A stretch of DNA of 64,000 nucleotides. Source: JANPLG01 sp964609085 (GTDB lineage: Bacteria; Armatimonadota; SYMT01). Where the stretch lies: the NCBI GenBank assembly GCA_964609085.1, contig CAZSRZ010000001.1, positions 55,497 through 119,496 on the forward strand, in the 5' to 3' direction. The notes beneath the pieces were generated by a model that ran no database searches, had not been told where the DNA came from, and saw nothing but the letters and a program-made list of their open reading frames with translations. The translations under genes and the position numbers were made by a program. How positions within the stretch are numbered: the first letter of the stretch is position 1; each line of letters begins with the position of its first letter. This document shows positions 1 to 8,744 of this stretch, piece by piece.

Positions 1-861
1 CCCCTTCCCCTCTCCCGTCAGGTCGCTCGTAAAGGTCTTCGAACCACCATCCACGATGATCTGCCCCGGCACCGCTGTGCTCACGACCGTGACCGCCATT
101 TGGAGTGCGCAGTCACTCCAGGTCACCAGGCCGCTCGCCACCATATTGCGGTCGTTGAAGACGTAGGTCCCACTGCGATTCTCGGTGATCGAGGGCGCCA
201 TGGCGGAGTGGTAGAGCAATGGGGACGATCCGCCGCTGATCACATCCACCGGCAGCCCGAGCCTGCGAAGTCGTTCATCGAGGGCGGCTATCTTTGCGTC
301 TTCCTCCCGCAGCATGGTTTCACGCTCGGCGCGCGTCCCGCGGATGTGGCCCTGATAGGTCATGATGCCCCGTAGTTTCAGTCCGGGAATCCCGTCGACC
401 CTTTGACACAGGGATTCCAGATCGCGTCCGGGGGCCACTCCGCACCGACCCATCCCCGTGTCGACCTCGACGAGCACGCCGACCTCCAGCCCCGTCCCCG
501 CCATGTAGCTGGAGATCCCCTCCGCCACCTCCAGGGTGTCCAGCACGACGGTGATCCGGCACCGTTCGGCAAGTCCGGCAAGTCGCGCCAACTTTGCCCG
601 TCCCCAGATCGGGTAGGCAATCATCAGGTCGGTGAGTCCCGCATTCGCCATCACCTCCGCCTCCCCAAGCTTGGCGCAGGTGAGCCCGACCGCACCAAGG
701 TCCACCTGCCGACGAGCGATCTGCGGCATCTTGTGGGTCTTGATGTGTGGGCGGAAGGCGATGCAGTTCTCGCTCAGGTAGGACTGTGCCCGGGCGAGGT
801 TGTGCTCCAGGCGGTCCAGGTCCAGGACCAGCGCCGGGGTGTCAAGTTCGTGGATGTGCAT
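1..861 (-). CDS. D-threonine aldolase / alanine racemase N-domain family enzyme, C-terminus cut by window
   Basis: The frame runs open from an ATG at 859-861 to the first base of the window, giving 287 codons without a stop; the C-terminal part lies outside. Residues 6-44 carry the family start: LDTPALVLDLD, then RPHIKTHK, whose first Lys (about K41) is the likely PLP Schiff-base lysine. VEVDTGMGRCG and YQGHIRG follow, as in the fold-type III D-threonine aldolase / D-serine dehydratase (DSD1) group. A GGAG lies 5 nt before the ATG. Known members cleave or dehydrate D-beta-hydroxy amino acids using PLP and a divalent metal. The metal site is in the missing C-terminal domain, so the substrate cannot be settled. 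It is transcribed away from the rhodanese gene. Confidence 0.85.
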   Translation of the reverse strand, partial: MHIHELDTPALVLDLDRLEHNLARAQSYLSENCIAFRPHIKTHKMPQIARRQVDLGAVGLTCAKLGEAEVMANAGLTDLMIAYPIWGRAKLARLAGLAERCRITVVLDTLEVAEGISSYMAGTGLEVGVLVEVDTGMGRCGVAPGRDLESLCQRVDGIPGLKLRGIMTYQGHIRGTRAERETMLREEDAKIAALDERLRRLGLPVDVISGGSSPLLYHSAMAPSITENRSGTYVFNDRNMVASGLVTWSDCALQMAVTVVSTAVPGQIIVDGGSKTFTSDLTGEGKG

Positions 862-1111
862 GGGGTCTCCGAACGCAGGGACGGTCAATGGGCGTCCATC
901 CGTCGCCCGGAGTCTTGACCTCGGCGGCACCGTGAACCTCCTCGATTCACCGGCTAATAGAGTTGGGCGCCTGGGGACTACGTCCGCAGGCTCACGCCCT
1001 GGCCTTCTTCTCCGCCGCCTGTCGGCGATGAGGCGGATGGGAGCAACGGTTGACGCTGAGCCGCACCGGGAAACAGACTCGTAGGGGGTGCTTCACCAGG
1101 AAGGGATGGAG

Positions 1112-1405
1112 ATGGATCTGACGGTCGATGAGGCCCAACGCCGCTGGGAGCAGGGTGCCGTTCTGCTCGACGTGCGCACGGACGAGGAATACCGGGGCGC
1201 GCACATCCCGGGATCCGTCCACATCCCGTTGGATCAGTTGCGATCCCGCTATCAGGAGTTGGATCCGGAAGCCGAGACGCTGGTGATTTGCGCCCACGGC
1301 GTGCGGAGTGCAGCCTGCGCGGACTGGCTCGCGCGGCAGGGGTTCACAGCCGTAGCCAACATCCGGCACGGACTCAGCGCCTGGAGCGGCCCGCTCTCTC
1401 AGTGA
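1112..1405 (+). CDS. single-domain rhodanese (sulfurtransferase)
   Basis: A 97-residue single rhodanese domain. LLDVRTDEEYRGAHIPGSVHIP is the standard N-terminal half, and VICAHGVRS holds the active-site loop with catalytic C60 and the R/S that close the CxxxxRS loop. Such proteins carry persulfide sulfur on the cysteine and pass it to acceptors. A GTG at 1088 and ATG at 1106 are in frame, but the AGGAAGG at 1099-1105 is best spaced for the ATG at 1112, so that start is used. It converges on the A-type Fe-S carrier, and a cysteine desulfurase lies 5 kb away, so a role in sulfur trafficking is plausible but inferred. Confidence 0.85.
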   Translation: MDLTVDEAQRRWEQGAVLLDVRTDEEYRGAHIPGSVHIPLDQLRSRYQELDPEAETLVICAHGVRSAACADWLARQGFTAVANIRHGLSAWSGPLSQ

Positions 1406-1418
1406 GCCGGAACCGACC

Positions 1419-1748
1419 CTACTCCGCTTTGAAGGACTGGCCGCAACCGCAGGTGGAAACCGCATTCGGATTCTCCACCTTGAAACCCTGGCCCAGAAGC
1501 GCGTCGTCCACGTAGTCGACGCTGGCGCCTTGAAGGTATGGATAGCTCATCGAGTCAACCAGCACCTTCAGACCGTCGAACTCATAGACTTCATCGTCCT
1601 CGGACGAACTCTCTTCGAGCTGCATCTGATACTTGAAACCGGAGCAACCGCCCCCCGCGATGTAGATCCGCAGCCCGGCCTCGGGCTGACCCTGTCCCTC
1701 GCGGATCTCCTTCACCTTGGAGACGGCCGTATCTGTCAGCGTAATCAT
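1419..1748 (-). CDS. erpA: A-type iron-sulfur cluster carrier (ErpA/IscA/HesB family)
   Basis: 109 residues, the normal family length. The three cluster-binding cysteines are present: C35 in GGGCSGFKY, and C100 and C102 in STCGCGQSF near the C-terminus. These proteins accept [2Fe-2S]/[4Fe-4S] clusters from a scaffold and deliver them to apo-enzymes in the cytoplasm. The open frame extends to 1976, but homology begins exactly at the ATG at 1748 (MITLTDTAV), which is used. The internal sequence LEESSSEDDEVYEFDGLKV is acidic, as in ErpA/IscA of aerobic bacteria. ErpA and IscA cannot be told apart by sequence alone; the symbol is a best guess. Confidence 0.9.
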   Translation of the reverse strand: MITLTDTAVSKVKEIREGQGQPEAGLRIYIAGGGCSGFKYQMQLEESSSEDDEVYEFDGLKVLVDSMSYPYLQGASVDYVDDALLGQGFKVENPNAVSTCGCGQSFKAE

Positions 1749-1889
1749 CGGTTTTCTACTCCCACCGAACCCGCGGTCACTCTCCCGGGATCGTTCGCCG
1801 CCTGAGTATATCCGTGGGTGATCCCACGGTAAATGTCGGTGCCCGCTGCCCAGCCATCCCTCCTCTCGCTCAGCAAACGGAACGTATCC

Positions 1890-3092
1890 ATGTCGAGGCC
1901 CCGTGTCGTTCTCACCCGCTGCCCTGCGGCCACAACCGATGCCGAGATCACCCGGCGGACAGAGGCCGCGATCCACGATCTTGGTGGTCTCGCGTCACGG
2001 CTCGCCGGGAAGCGGAAGCTGGTTCTGAAACCGAACATCGGTATCGACCGCGTGCGGCTCACGGACGGAAGGCAAACCGAGCTGACCGAACCGGCGGTCG
2101 TGGAGGGCGTCATTCGTGCGGTCCGTGCGGTGAGCGATGCCGAGATCCTCATCGGTGACGCTCCAACAGACGACAGCGCAGCACTGCTCTATCCCCGCCT
2201 GGGCTACCACGAAATGGCTGCGAGGTATCCCCGCGTACGGATGGTCGACTTCGGCGAGCCACCGTTCGTCGAGGTCTCGGTGCCGGGGACCCCGATGCAG
2301 TTCTCGCGGTACCTGCTGCACAGGGAGCTCGCGAACGTCGACGCCTGTATCACCGTGGCCAAAATGAAGGCCCATCGCAGCTTGGGTTGCACTCTCTGCA
2401 TGAAGAACCTGTTCGGCCTCACTCCCTGGCGGGTATATGGTCAACCGCGGGTCTACTTGCACGACCGGCTGATCCGCCTGGCTAGAGTCCAGGTGGATCT
2501 GGCGGCGCTGTTCAAGCCCATCCTCTGCGTGGTCGACGGCATCATGACAGCCAATCACGGCGAGTGGCACGGCACGCCGATCGAAACGGGCGTGCTCCTG
2601 GCAGGCGACAACGTCGTCAGCACCGACGCAGTGGGGATGACCGTGATGGGGTTCGACCCGCTCGGGGACTATCCGAATCACCCCCACTGGTACCGGCGCA
2701 ACAGCATCCGGTTGGCTCACGACGCTGGCCTCGGAACCGCAAACCCTGCGGAGATCACCATCGAGGGCGACGACCCCAGCACGCTTCGACAGCCCTTCGC
2801 CGTGGAGCCCTACGGTGAAGGTGCGACGGCGCGCGAGGCCGAGCTCGCGGCGGGACGACGAAGCGTCGAGGCATACCTGGCGCACCGCGATCGGCTCATC
2901 GAACGCTACGCAGGCCGATACCTCGCCTACCGGGACGGGGAGCTTCTCTGGGACGCCCCAGACATGGCCTCACTCCAGCGCCTTGAGAAGGAGCGGACCA
3001 CGGACTGGCGGGATGCACCACACTGGACGATCCTCGTTCGGCCGATCGAGGAAGAGGTCGAGCGGCTGGATGTTTATGCCTCGGGGGGATAG
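1890..3092 (+). CDS. DUF362 domain protein
   Basis: About 400 residues. The DUF362 hallmark is clear: KLVLKPNIG near the N-terminus, IGDAP, then TVAKMKAHRSLGCTLCMKNLFG and a later DAVGMTVMGFDP. The family is large and has no settled biochemical role; many members are linked to Fe-S cofactors, but no ferredoxin-type CxxCxxC motif is visible here. The open frame starts at 1833; I prefer the ATG at 1890 because the conserved block begins directly after it (MSRPRVVLTRC). Neither start has a convincing ribosome binding site. A ThuA-like gene follows 57 bp downstream on the same strand, so the two are probably co-transcribed. Confidence 0.8.
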   Translation: MSRPRVVLTRCPAATTDAEITRRTEAAIHDLGGLASRLAGKRKLVLKPNIGIDRVRLTDGRQTELTEPAVVEGVIRAVRAVSDAEILIGDAPTDDSAALLYPRLGYHEMAARYPRVRMVDFGEPPFVEVSVPGTPMQFSRYLLHRELANVDACITVAKMKAHRSLGCTLCMKNLFGLTPWRVYGQPRVYLHDRLIRLARVQVDLAALFKPILCVVDGIMTANHGEWHGTPIETGVLLAGDNVVSTDAVGMTVMGFDPLGDYPNHPHWYRRNSIRLAHDAGLGTANPAEITIEGDDPSTLRQPFAVEPYGEGATAREAELAAGRRSVEAYLAHRDRLIERYAGRYLAYRDGELLWDAPDMASLQRLEKERTTDWRDAPHWTILVRPIEEEVERLDVYASGG

Positions 3093-3149
3093 AACCGAGC
3101 GAGGGGGTGAACGAACACCCCGGAGCCCGAACGGGAGCGATGGGTACCG

Positions 3150-3779
3150 ATGAGCACGATCAAGACTCTGGTTTTCGCCGGGGGCGCAATCCATGACTTC
3201 CACAGCGTCGGCGTCGCGGCGTGCGAAACGCTGCAGCACGCCGGCGGATTCGACGTCACCTATGTGGAAGAGGACCTGGACATCCTCACGAAGCTCGACC
3301 CATACGAATTGCTGGTGTTTCACTACACGATCGGAACCATCACCGATGCACAGCAATCCGGACTTTTTCGCTGGGTCGCGGCCGGCAATGGCTATGCGGG
3401 GATTCACTCCGCGGCGGACAGCTTTCGAGACTCCCCGGCCTATCGGGCATTCGTAGGCGGTCACTTCACGACGCACCCGAAGTACCGTGACTATCAGGTG
3501 AGCGTCGTGGACCCCACCCACCCGATCACCGAAGGGATCGATGAGTTCTTCGTCCGGGACGAGCAGTACATCCTCGATTACGACCCCAGGGTGACGGTGC
3601 TGGCATCCGCTCTCTGGAAGGGAGCCGCGATGCCGGTCGTCTGGACCACGAGTTGGGGAAAGGGGCGCGTCTTCTACCTGGCTCTGGGCCACGACGGACC
3701 GGCTTGCGCGGCGGATCACTTCCGTCTGCTGCTCGCCCGTGGTGCCCGGTGGGCGGGAACCCGACCCACCGATGGTTGA
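3150..3779 (+). CDS. ThuA-like domain protein
   Basis: 209 residues with the ThuA/glutamine-amidotransferase-like fold: KTLVFAGGAIHDF at the start, YELLVFHYTIG, GYAGIHSAADSF, GGHFTTHP and a C-terminal W...GKGRVFYLALGHD. ThuA proteins take part in disaccharide oxidation (trehalose, maltose, sucrose to 3-keto forms) and are often found near DUF1080 and oxidoreductase genes; a DUF1080 gene occurs in this window at 31.9 kb. No signal peptide is visible, so a cytoplasmic location is likely. The next gene overlaps its stop by 8 nt (ATG at 3772), which indicates translational coupling. Confidence 0.85.
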   Translation: MSTIKTLVFAGGAIHDFHSVGVAACETLQHAGGFDVTYVEEDLDILTKLDPYELLVFHYTIGTITDAQQSGLFRWVAAGNGYAGIHSAADSFRDSPAYRAFVGGHFTTHPKYRDYQVSVVDPTHPITEGIDEFFVRDEQYILDYDPRVTVLASALWKGAAMPVVWTTSWGKGRVFYLALGHDGPACAADHFRLLLARGARWAGTRPTDG

Positions 3780-4374
3780 GTCCCCCCCTGCTGCCGTGGC
3801 CACGGCCGGAACTCGATCCACCAGAGGCTGCGGCGTGGTGGCCGCTGTGGTGTTTGCCATCTATATGTGGGGTCTGTTCATCGGCTTTCACAACCACGTG
3901 CTGGAAATCCGGGTCGGTGACCCGGACCTCTCCATGAGCAGCACCGCGGGTGCCGTGGTCCGCATCTACTACCTGAAGACCCCCTACAAGGTGTCCGTCC
4001 CCGGCCAACCCGCGCCGAAACCCGACATCTCCCTCTGGTACTCGAGCACGAGCCAGTTCATGGCGACCCGCGAGGACAAGATCCCCGTGCAACCTGTGTT
4101 CGTCGGCGGCTGGGGGGTTCGGGTGCACAGGCAGGTCTACGCCACCAGCTCACGGAATGCCACGGCACGATTCATCATCAACCGTCGCCCGTTCGAGCTC
4201 AGTGGTTACACCCTCCGGAGCGGCGGGACCACCTGGACCCTGAAGCAGGGGGAGACGCTGCAGGTGAATCTGGCCCAGGTGCCGGCCTTGCTCCCCATCG
4301 ACAACACACCGCCTGGTACCCCCACCCCCGAGTTGGCGCCGGTCGGACCAGACGCTTCGGGCAAGACGGAGTAG
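3772..4374 (+). CDS. hypothetical single-pass membrane protein
   Basis: 200 residues and not recognised. One hydrophobic segment at about residues 22-41 (VVAAVVFAIYMWGLFIGF) looks like an N-terminal membrane anchor or uncleaved signal. The rest is soluble, beta-rich and Pro/Thr-rich at the C-terminus (NTPPGTPTPELAP). The segment SVPGQPAPKPDISLWYSS suggests an exposed extracytoplasmic domain. The ATG at 3772 overlaps the ThuA stop codon, so the pair is probably co-translated; an in-frame ATG at 3739 would lie further inside thuA. The function is unknown. It converges on the GT4 gene with only 12 bp between the stops. Confidence 0.6.
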   Translation: MVESPPAAVATAGTRSTRGCGVVAAVVFAIYMWGLFIGFHNHVLEIRVGDPDLSMSSTAGAVVRIYYLKTPYKVSVPGQPAPKPDISLWYSSTSQFMATREDKIPVQPVFVGGWGVRVHRQVYATSSRNATARFIINRRPFELSGYTLRSGGTTWTLKQGETLQVNLAQVPALLPIDNTPPGTPTPELAPVGPDASGKTE

Positions 4375-4386
4375 GGACTGACCGGG

Positions 4387-5502
4387 TTATCGTCGGCCAA
4401 GCAACCGACGATACAGGTCCTCATAGCGTTGCGCCATCGCGGAGAAAGTGAAGTCGCGGAGGCAGCGTGCCCTGGCTGCCGCGGCGAGATGAAATCGCAG
4501 GCCGGGATCCCGGCAGAGCCGCTCCAGGCGGCGAACCAACGCCGGCCGATCGTTCACCGGAAAGAAGAGGGCTTCAGTCTCATCCGCGAGCACTTCCGGT
4601 ATCCCGCCCACCGGCGTGGTGGCGATGGGACACCCGAGCGCCATTGCCTCCAGGATCGAAAGCGGCAGCCCCTCATCCTCCGAGCTGAAGGCAAAGATGT
4701 CGGACGCCGCCACCAGGTCCGGGATGTCCCGACGATACCCGAGCAGCATCAGGGCATCCGCGCCGAGACCGAGCTCGGCCGCCCGGGCCTCCAGTGCTCC
4801 GCGCTCCGGCCCGTCCCCGGCCAGGACCAAAGTCAGGGGGGTCCCGCGATCCCGCAGTTCCGCCACTGCGGAGAGCAGGCACGCGTGCCCCTTCCCCGGT
4901 GCCAGCCTCCCCACCATGATCGCCACCATTCGATCCTCGGGGAGAGAGAGCGCCATGCGGACGGTGGCTCGGTCGCTGGCGACTGCCGGGACGGTGACGC
5001 CGTTGTGAATCACGCACACCTTGCCGTCCAACTCGGGGCAGGCGAGGTTTGCCGCGGTGCGACCGGAGACTCCCACCGCGGCATCCAGAGCGAGCAATTC
5101 GGCCCGGGTGGCCTGGCGTGCCTGGCGATTGGCGTTGTGGTCGGTCATCACCACCTTCGCCCCCGCGAGCCGCTTCCCGAGCATGGCGTAGTGCAGCGAT
5201 GTCGGGTTGTGCGCGTTGACGACCTGCGGGTGGAGTCCGCTCATGACGAGGGCCCCGCGGAGGTAGCGGGAATACCTGCTGCGACCACCGAGGACGACGT
5301 GAGGCACTCCCGAAGCCCGAGCCGTCTCTTCCAGCGGGCCCCCAGAGAGGGCCACGACCGTTGCGCGATGCCCCTCAGCGATCTGGACGGCTGCCAGGCG
5401 GATGACGAACTGCTCCATCCCGCCGACGCAGAGGCTGCTGACCGTGTGCACGATGCGAAGGGATCCGCCGGGCTTCGCAAATGCCGCTTTCGAAGGAGTC
5501 AC
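4387..5502 (-). CDS. GT4 family glycosyltransferase
   Basis: 371 residues with a GT-B layout. The N-terminal acceptor domain has RIVHTVSSLCVGGMEQFV, whose GG(M/T)E glycine loop is typical. The C-terminal nucleotide-sugar domain has VGRLAPGKGH, LAGDGPERGALE and the EX7E motif in SEDEGLPLSILEAMALGCP, followed by GGIPEVL. GT4 enzymes are retaining transferases using UDP-, GDP- or ADP-sugars, usually for polysaccharide, glycolipid or trehalose synthesis; the acceptor cannot be read from sequence. The start is a GTG at 5500-5502, the only upstream start before the conserved domain. No other polysaccharide gene is adjacent. Confidence 0.88.
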   Translation of the reverse strand: MTPSKAAFAKPGGSLRIVHTVSSLCVGGMEQFVIRLAAVQIAEGHRATVVALSGGPLEETARASGVPHVVLGGRSRYSRYLRGALVMSGLHPQVVNAHNPTSLHYAMLGKRLAGAKVVMTDHNANRQARQATRAELLALDAAVGVSGRTAANLACPELDGKVCVIHNGVTVPAVASDRATVRMALSLPEDRMVAIMVGRLAPGKGHACLLSAVAELRDRGTPLTLVLAGDGPERGALEARAAELGLGADALMLLGYRRDIPDLVAASDIFAFSSEDEGLPLSILEAMALGCPIATTPVGGIPEVLADETEALFFPVNDRPALVRRLERLCRDPGLRFHLAAAARARCLRDFTFSAMAQRYEDLYRRLLGRR

Positions 5503-5586
5503 GCGCGCAGTCTAACACGGCCGCCCGTAACGGCACACGGCGGCTCCGCCGGGTCACGCGGTAGGCGACAGGGCCCGGAAGCGAGA

Positions 5587-5617
5587 ACGGGGCGCCGGCA
5601 AGTTGCCGTCGCCCCGT
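5587..5617 (-). terminator. Rho-independent-like hairpin after the LolA-like gene
   Basis: Read on the minus strand, a perfect 8-bp stem ACGGGGCG/CGCCCCGT encloses a second pairing CGGCAA/TTGCCG, giving one long GC-rich hairpin 25 bp past the stop at 5642. Only a weak pyrimidine tract (TTCTCGCTT) follows, so it may be an inefficient or Rho-assisted terminator. Confidence 0.6.
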
Positions 5618-5641
5618 CAGGATTCCCGTACAGGGGTTTGC

Positions 5642-6319
5642 CTACTTCTTCGGCGCAGCCGGTCGTCCGCCGGAACCAAGGGCACCGGCTCCTCCGACTT
5701 TCGCATCCATCACCTGGATCTTCATGCCCTTGGGAACGGTGAAGCTGGAGGCGGCGAGCTTGATGCCTGTCTCGACCTTCGTCGCCTCGACGCTGATCGA
5801 CTGCAGTTGGGCGTTGGTGGCCTGAAACTTCAGCGGAATGCCCTGCCAACTCCAGACCTTGCCGGAATCGGAGACCTGCCGAACGATGCAGGGACGCCCG
5901 AGCACTTTTTCGTTGCCGATCGGCCGGCCACCCATCCCCACGGCCTGCGGCGACGGCATGCCCAGCAACCCGGTCCCGCCTGCGGCCGGGTCCTTGGGAA
6001 CCTGCATGCGGTGGACGACGTTGCCCATCATTCCAGGCTGATAGATGAACAGGTTCTTGCCGTCGGAGATAATCCACCCCTTCTGCACGACGGATTTCTC
6101 CCCCATGCGAAAGGTCAGCGTCGTCTCCTGTCGGGTTCGCTTGCCTCCGTCCACCCAGCTCAGGACCTGCGTGCCGTTGAGCATCGGCGACTCGATCTTG
6201 TAGGCAATCCGGCCCGTCTGGGACGGATACTTCATCTGGGCCCAGGCATCCCATCCGGTCGACGCGGCCAGCATCAGCGCGGCGCTCCCCACCAGAGCCC
6301 TCTTCAGGACTAACTTCAT
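5642..6319 (-). CDS. secreted LolA/DUF4412-like protein
   Basis: 225 residues. The N-terminus has a classic signal peptide: KR at residues 6-7, a hydrophobic core ALVGSAALMLAAS, and a probable cleavage after AWA. The mature part reads as a beta-sheet protein (TGRIAYKIESP, TRQETTLTFRMG, WIISDGKNLFIYQPG, KVWSWQGIPLKF), the pattern of LolA-fold and DUF4412 proteins that report or bind lipid-like ligands. No enzymatic motif is seen. The tail is Gly/Pro/Lys-rich and disordered. It sits divergently from the cysteine desulfurase with about 120 bp between the start codons, and a hairpin terminator follows the stop. The family assignment is by pattern only. Confidence 0.65.
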   Translation of the reverse strand: MKLVLKRALVGSAALMLAASTGWDAWAQMKYPSQTGRIAYKIESPMLNGTQVLSWVDGGKRTRQETTLTFRMGEKSVVQKGWIISDGKNLFIYQPGMMGNVVHRMQVPKDPAAGGTGLLGMPSPQAVGMGGRPIGNEKVLGRPCIVRQVSDSGKVWSWQGIPLKFQATNAQLQSISVEATKVETGIKLAASSFTVPKGMKIQVMDAKVGGAGALGSGGRPAAPKK

Positions 6320-6442
6320 CGATTCTCTCCCACGCTCTGCCGCGCTGTGCTCACGCCGCTAATAGCCGTATCCCATGCTGTTACGCTCCCACTCAGAACG
6401 CAAGTTCCCGCTGCATAGTAACGGCACACGCCGCCGGCCCCG

Positions 6443-7597
6443 ATGATCTACCTCGACCACGCCGCGACCACGCCGATCGACCCCCGCGTGCTGGAGGCGA
6501 TGCTACCGTATCTCGGTGAGCGATTCGGCAATCCCGGCGGACTGTATGCGACCGGTCGCGTGGCCCGGGACGCGATGGAAGATGCGCGCGAGATGGCGGC
6601 AGTCTTCCTCGGCTGCCGTCCCCAGGAAATCATCTTCACCAGCGGGGGAAGCGAGGCCGATAACCTGGCCCTGCGCGGGGTCATCCAGGCGTCCCCTCGG
6701 CATACCGGGCTCCACCTCATCACCTCGAGCATAGAACATCATGCAGTCCTGCGCACGGCCGAGGCGCTCTCGCTCACCGGGGTGGACGTCACCTTCCTCG
6801 TGCCGGATCGGTATGGCGTCGTGCACCCGGAGCAGGTTCGGACCGCTCTGCGGCCGGAGACCGTCCTCGTCAGCGTCATGCACGGCAACAACGAGGTGGG
6901 GGCGCTCCAGCCAGTGGCGGAGATCGGCGCGCTGTGCCGCGAGCGCGGCGTCCTCTTCCACACCGACGCGGTGCAGACGGCCGGGTGCGTCCCAATCAAC
7001 GTCCGCCGGATGCCGTGCGATCTTCTCTCCCTCTCCGGTCATAAACTGTACGGCCCAAAGGGGATAGGTCTGCTCTATCGACGAATGGGGATCCCACTCC
7101 AGCCGCAGATCACGGGCGGGGATCAAGAACACGCGCTCCGTGCGGGCACGGAGAACGTCGCCGGCATTATCGGGCTGGGAAAAGCCCTGGAACTGGCTCA
7201 GGCGGTGATGAACGACGAAGCGTCCCGCGTGTCTGAGTTGCGCGACCGAATCATCACGGGCGTGCTGGCGGGCATCCCAACCGCGGAACTCACCGGACCG
7301 ATAGCAGATCGGCTGCCAAATCACGCCAGCTTCGTGTTCGAGGGGATTGAGGGTGAGCCACTGCTTCTCAACCTGGATCGCCTCGAGATTTGTGCGTCCA
7401 GCGGCGCCGCGTGTGCCTCGGGCTCCATCGAGCCGAGCCATGTGTTGCTTGCCATGGGCATGTCGCCTTCGAGAGCGCGCGGCGCCCTCCGTCTCACCCT
7501 GGGACGGGGCACCACGGCGGCGGAGATCGACCAGGTAGTACGAGACTTGCCCGGATTGGTTGACAGCCTGCGTTCGCTGGGGATACCGCGCCTGTAA
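6443..7597 (+). CDS. iscS: cysteine desulfurase (NifS/IscS class V aminotransferase)
   Basis: 384 residues, the usual length. YLDHAATTPID at residues 3-13 is the family signature. H100 (ring-stacking), D175 and Q178 in HTDAVQTAG, and the PLP lysine K201 in SGHKLYGPKG are all present. The catalytic cysteine is C324 in the mobile loop SSGAACASGS. The enzyme converts L-cysteine to L-alanine and forms a persulfide that feeds Fe-S cluster assembly and thio-modification of tRNA. No scaffold gene (iscU/sufU) is adjacent; the A-type carrier and rhodanese 5 kb upstream are likely functional partners. iscS versus nifS naming cannot be decided. Confidence 0.92.
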   Translation: MIYLDHAATTPIDPRVLEAMLPYLGERFGNPGGLYATGRVARDAMEDAREMAAVFLGCRPQEIIFTSGGSEADNLALRGVIQASPRHTGLHLITSSIEHHAVLRTAEALSLTGVDVTFLVPDRYGVVHPEQVRTALRPETVLVSVMHGNNEVGALQPVAEIGALCRERGVLFHTDAVQTAGCVPINVRRMPCDLLSLSGHKLYGPKGIGLLYRRMGIPLQPQITGGDQEHALRAGTENVAGIIGLGKALELAQAVMNDEASRVSELRDRIITGVLAGIPTAELTGPIADRLPNHASFVFEGIEGEPLLLNLDRLEICASSGAACASGSIEPSHVLLAMGMSPSRARGALRLTLGRGTTAAEIDQVVRDLPGLVDSLRSLGIPRL

Positions 7598-7648
7598 CAC
7601 GGGCGCGGTTCCGTTGCGTTTTGGGGCGAGCCAGCCTTTGCCCCTCCC

Positions 7649-8701
7649 TCAGCGTCGACTGTAGATCCACCTGACCAGGCTGGAGAACTTATCCGGGTCG
7701 ATCCGACAACCACCGTTGCTGGACGCGGTCTCCCAACTGTTGGTCGCGAAGATGTAGCGTCGGCTGCGCTCGATGGCATAGATGGGCGCCCCGGCCGTGC
7801 CCCCTTCGGTGTCGATGCGGTGGTAGACCTGTCTCCGTGTGCTGCCGTTGATTCGGCCATAGTCATAGTACTGCCCGAAGCCGTCCTCGATGTCGGTGGG
7901 GTAGCCGGACAGGTTGCCGGTGAAGCCGTTCACGTTCCGATAAGCGCTGAAGCCGAGCCAACCGCAGTCGCGGCCGATCGGGTAGTCGAGGGTGACCAGG
8001 GCCATGTCCCAGTCGAAGCCGCCCGTATCGGTCCACCCGCGGAAGGTGCGCAGGTTGATGCCGTACGCACCACCGTAAGGGGCATAGTCGCCATCGAGGC
8101 CAGGGTAGACCTCCATCTCCGTCGCCCAGCCACCCTCGGCGTAGTCGTATACCACCTGGCCCCCAGTGAGCATGTAGCTTCGGTCCACCATCGCGCCCGT
8201 TGCCACGTAAGTGTTTCCGCTGGGGTAGGTGACAAAGATCTTGCAGACCGTGCTGTAGGGATAGATGGTCGTGTCATTGATCCGCCGGCGCAGGTCAGCT
8301 CCGAACACCGCCTGCGGCCGGGTCGAGGGATCCTCTTCACGCCCGCCCACTCCCACCCGCCCCTCGCCTATGCGGTCGCGTGCTCCCCGGCTGACCGGGG
8401 CAGGGCTGACCGCGACTCGGCGAGAGCGCAGGTTGCGCTCCACCGTCTGCGCGGCTTGTTGGGGGGTGAGGCTCACCAGGCGCCGTGTTCCGAGACCTTC
8501 GTGCCTCGGCAGCGCCGGCACGGCCCGGTAACCCGGGGGTAGTTGGGCGCGAGCGTCGGTGCGGGCAAGCGGACCCCCCGGGGACGCCGTATCGCTGCCG
8601 GCGAGAGCCGGCAGGGAGAGCGCCGCGGCGAGAGCCGCGGCGGCCAACGTCCGCAACATCCGTCGCTGAACTGAAGCTACCAGTGTAGATGTGTGTCCCA
8701 T
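7649..8701 (-). CDS. secreted trypsin-fold protein with degenerate catalytic triad (pseudo-protease)
   Basis: 350 residues with a clear signal peptide (RRMLRTLAAAALAAALSLPALAG). Residues 140-350 follow the V8/glutamyl-endopeptidase (S1B/S6) trypsin fold: MLTGGQVVYDY is the His loop, FDWDMALVTL the Asp loop, and DTEGGTAGAPIY the Ser loop. The expected His is Q182 and the nucleophile Ser is A303; only D232 remains. The codons are unambiguous on the minus strand (CAG and GCC). The protein should therefore bind but not cleave. The start at 8701 has GGAGGAAG six bases upstream, which decides it over upstream ATGs. An SDR gene ends 43 bp upstream on the same strand. There is no frameshift or stop, so the gene looks maintained rather than decaying. 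Confidence 0.85.
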   Translation of the reverse strand: MGHTSTLVASVQRRMLRTLAAAALAAALSLPALAGSDTASPGGPLARTDARAQLPPGYRAVPALPRHEGLGTRRLVSLTPQQAAQTVERNLRSRRVAVSPAPVSRGARDRIGEGRVGVGGREEDPSTRPQAVFGADLRRRINDTTIYPYSTVCKIFVTYPSGNTYVATGAMVDRSYMLTGGQVVYDYAEGGWATEMEVYPGLDGDYAPYGGAYGINLRTFRGWTDTGGFDWDMALVTLDYPIGRDCGWLGFSAYRNVNGFTGNLSGYPTDIEDGFGQYYDYGRINGSTRRQVYHRIDTEGGTAGAPIYAIERSRRYIFATNSWETASSNGGCRIDPDKFSSLVRWIYSRR

Positions 8702-8744
8702 CGTTCTTCCTCCCAGCCGCCTCCGGTCGCACCCAGATCTGCGA

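Noticed and set aside
4429..5742. 437-residue plus-strand open frame
   Set aside because: Antisense to the GT4 gene, with no recognisable domain.
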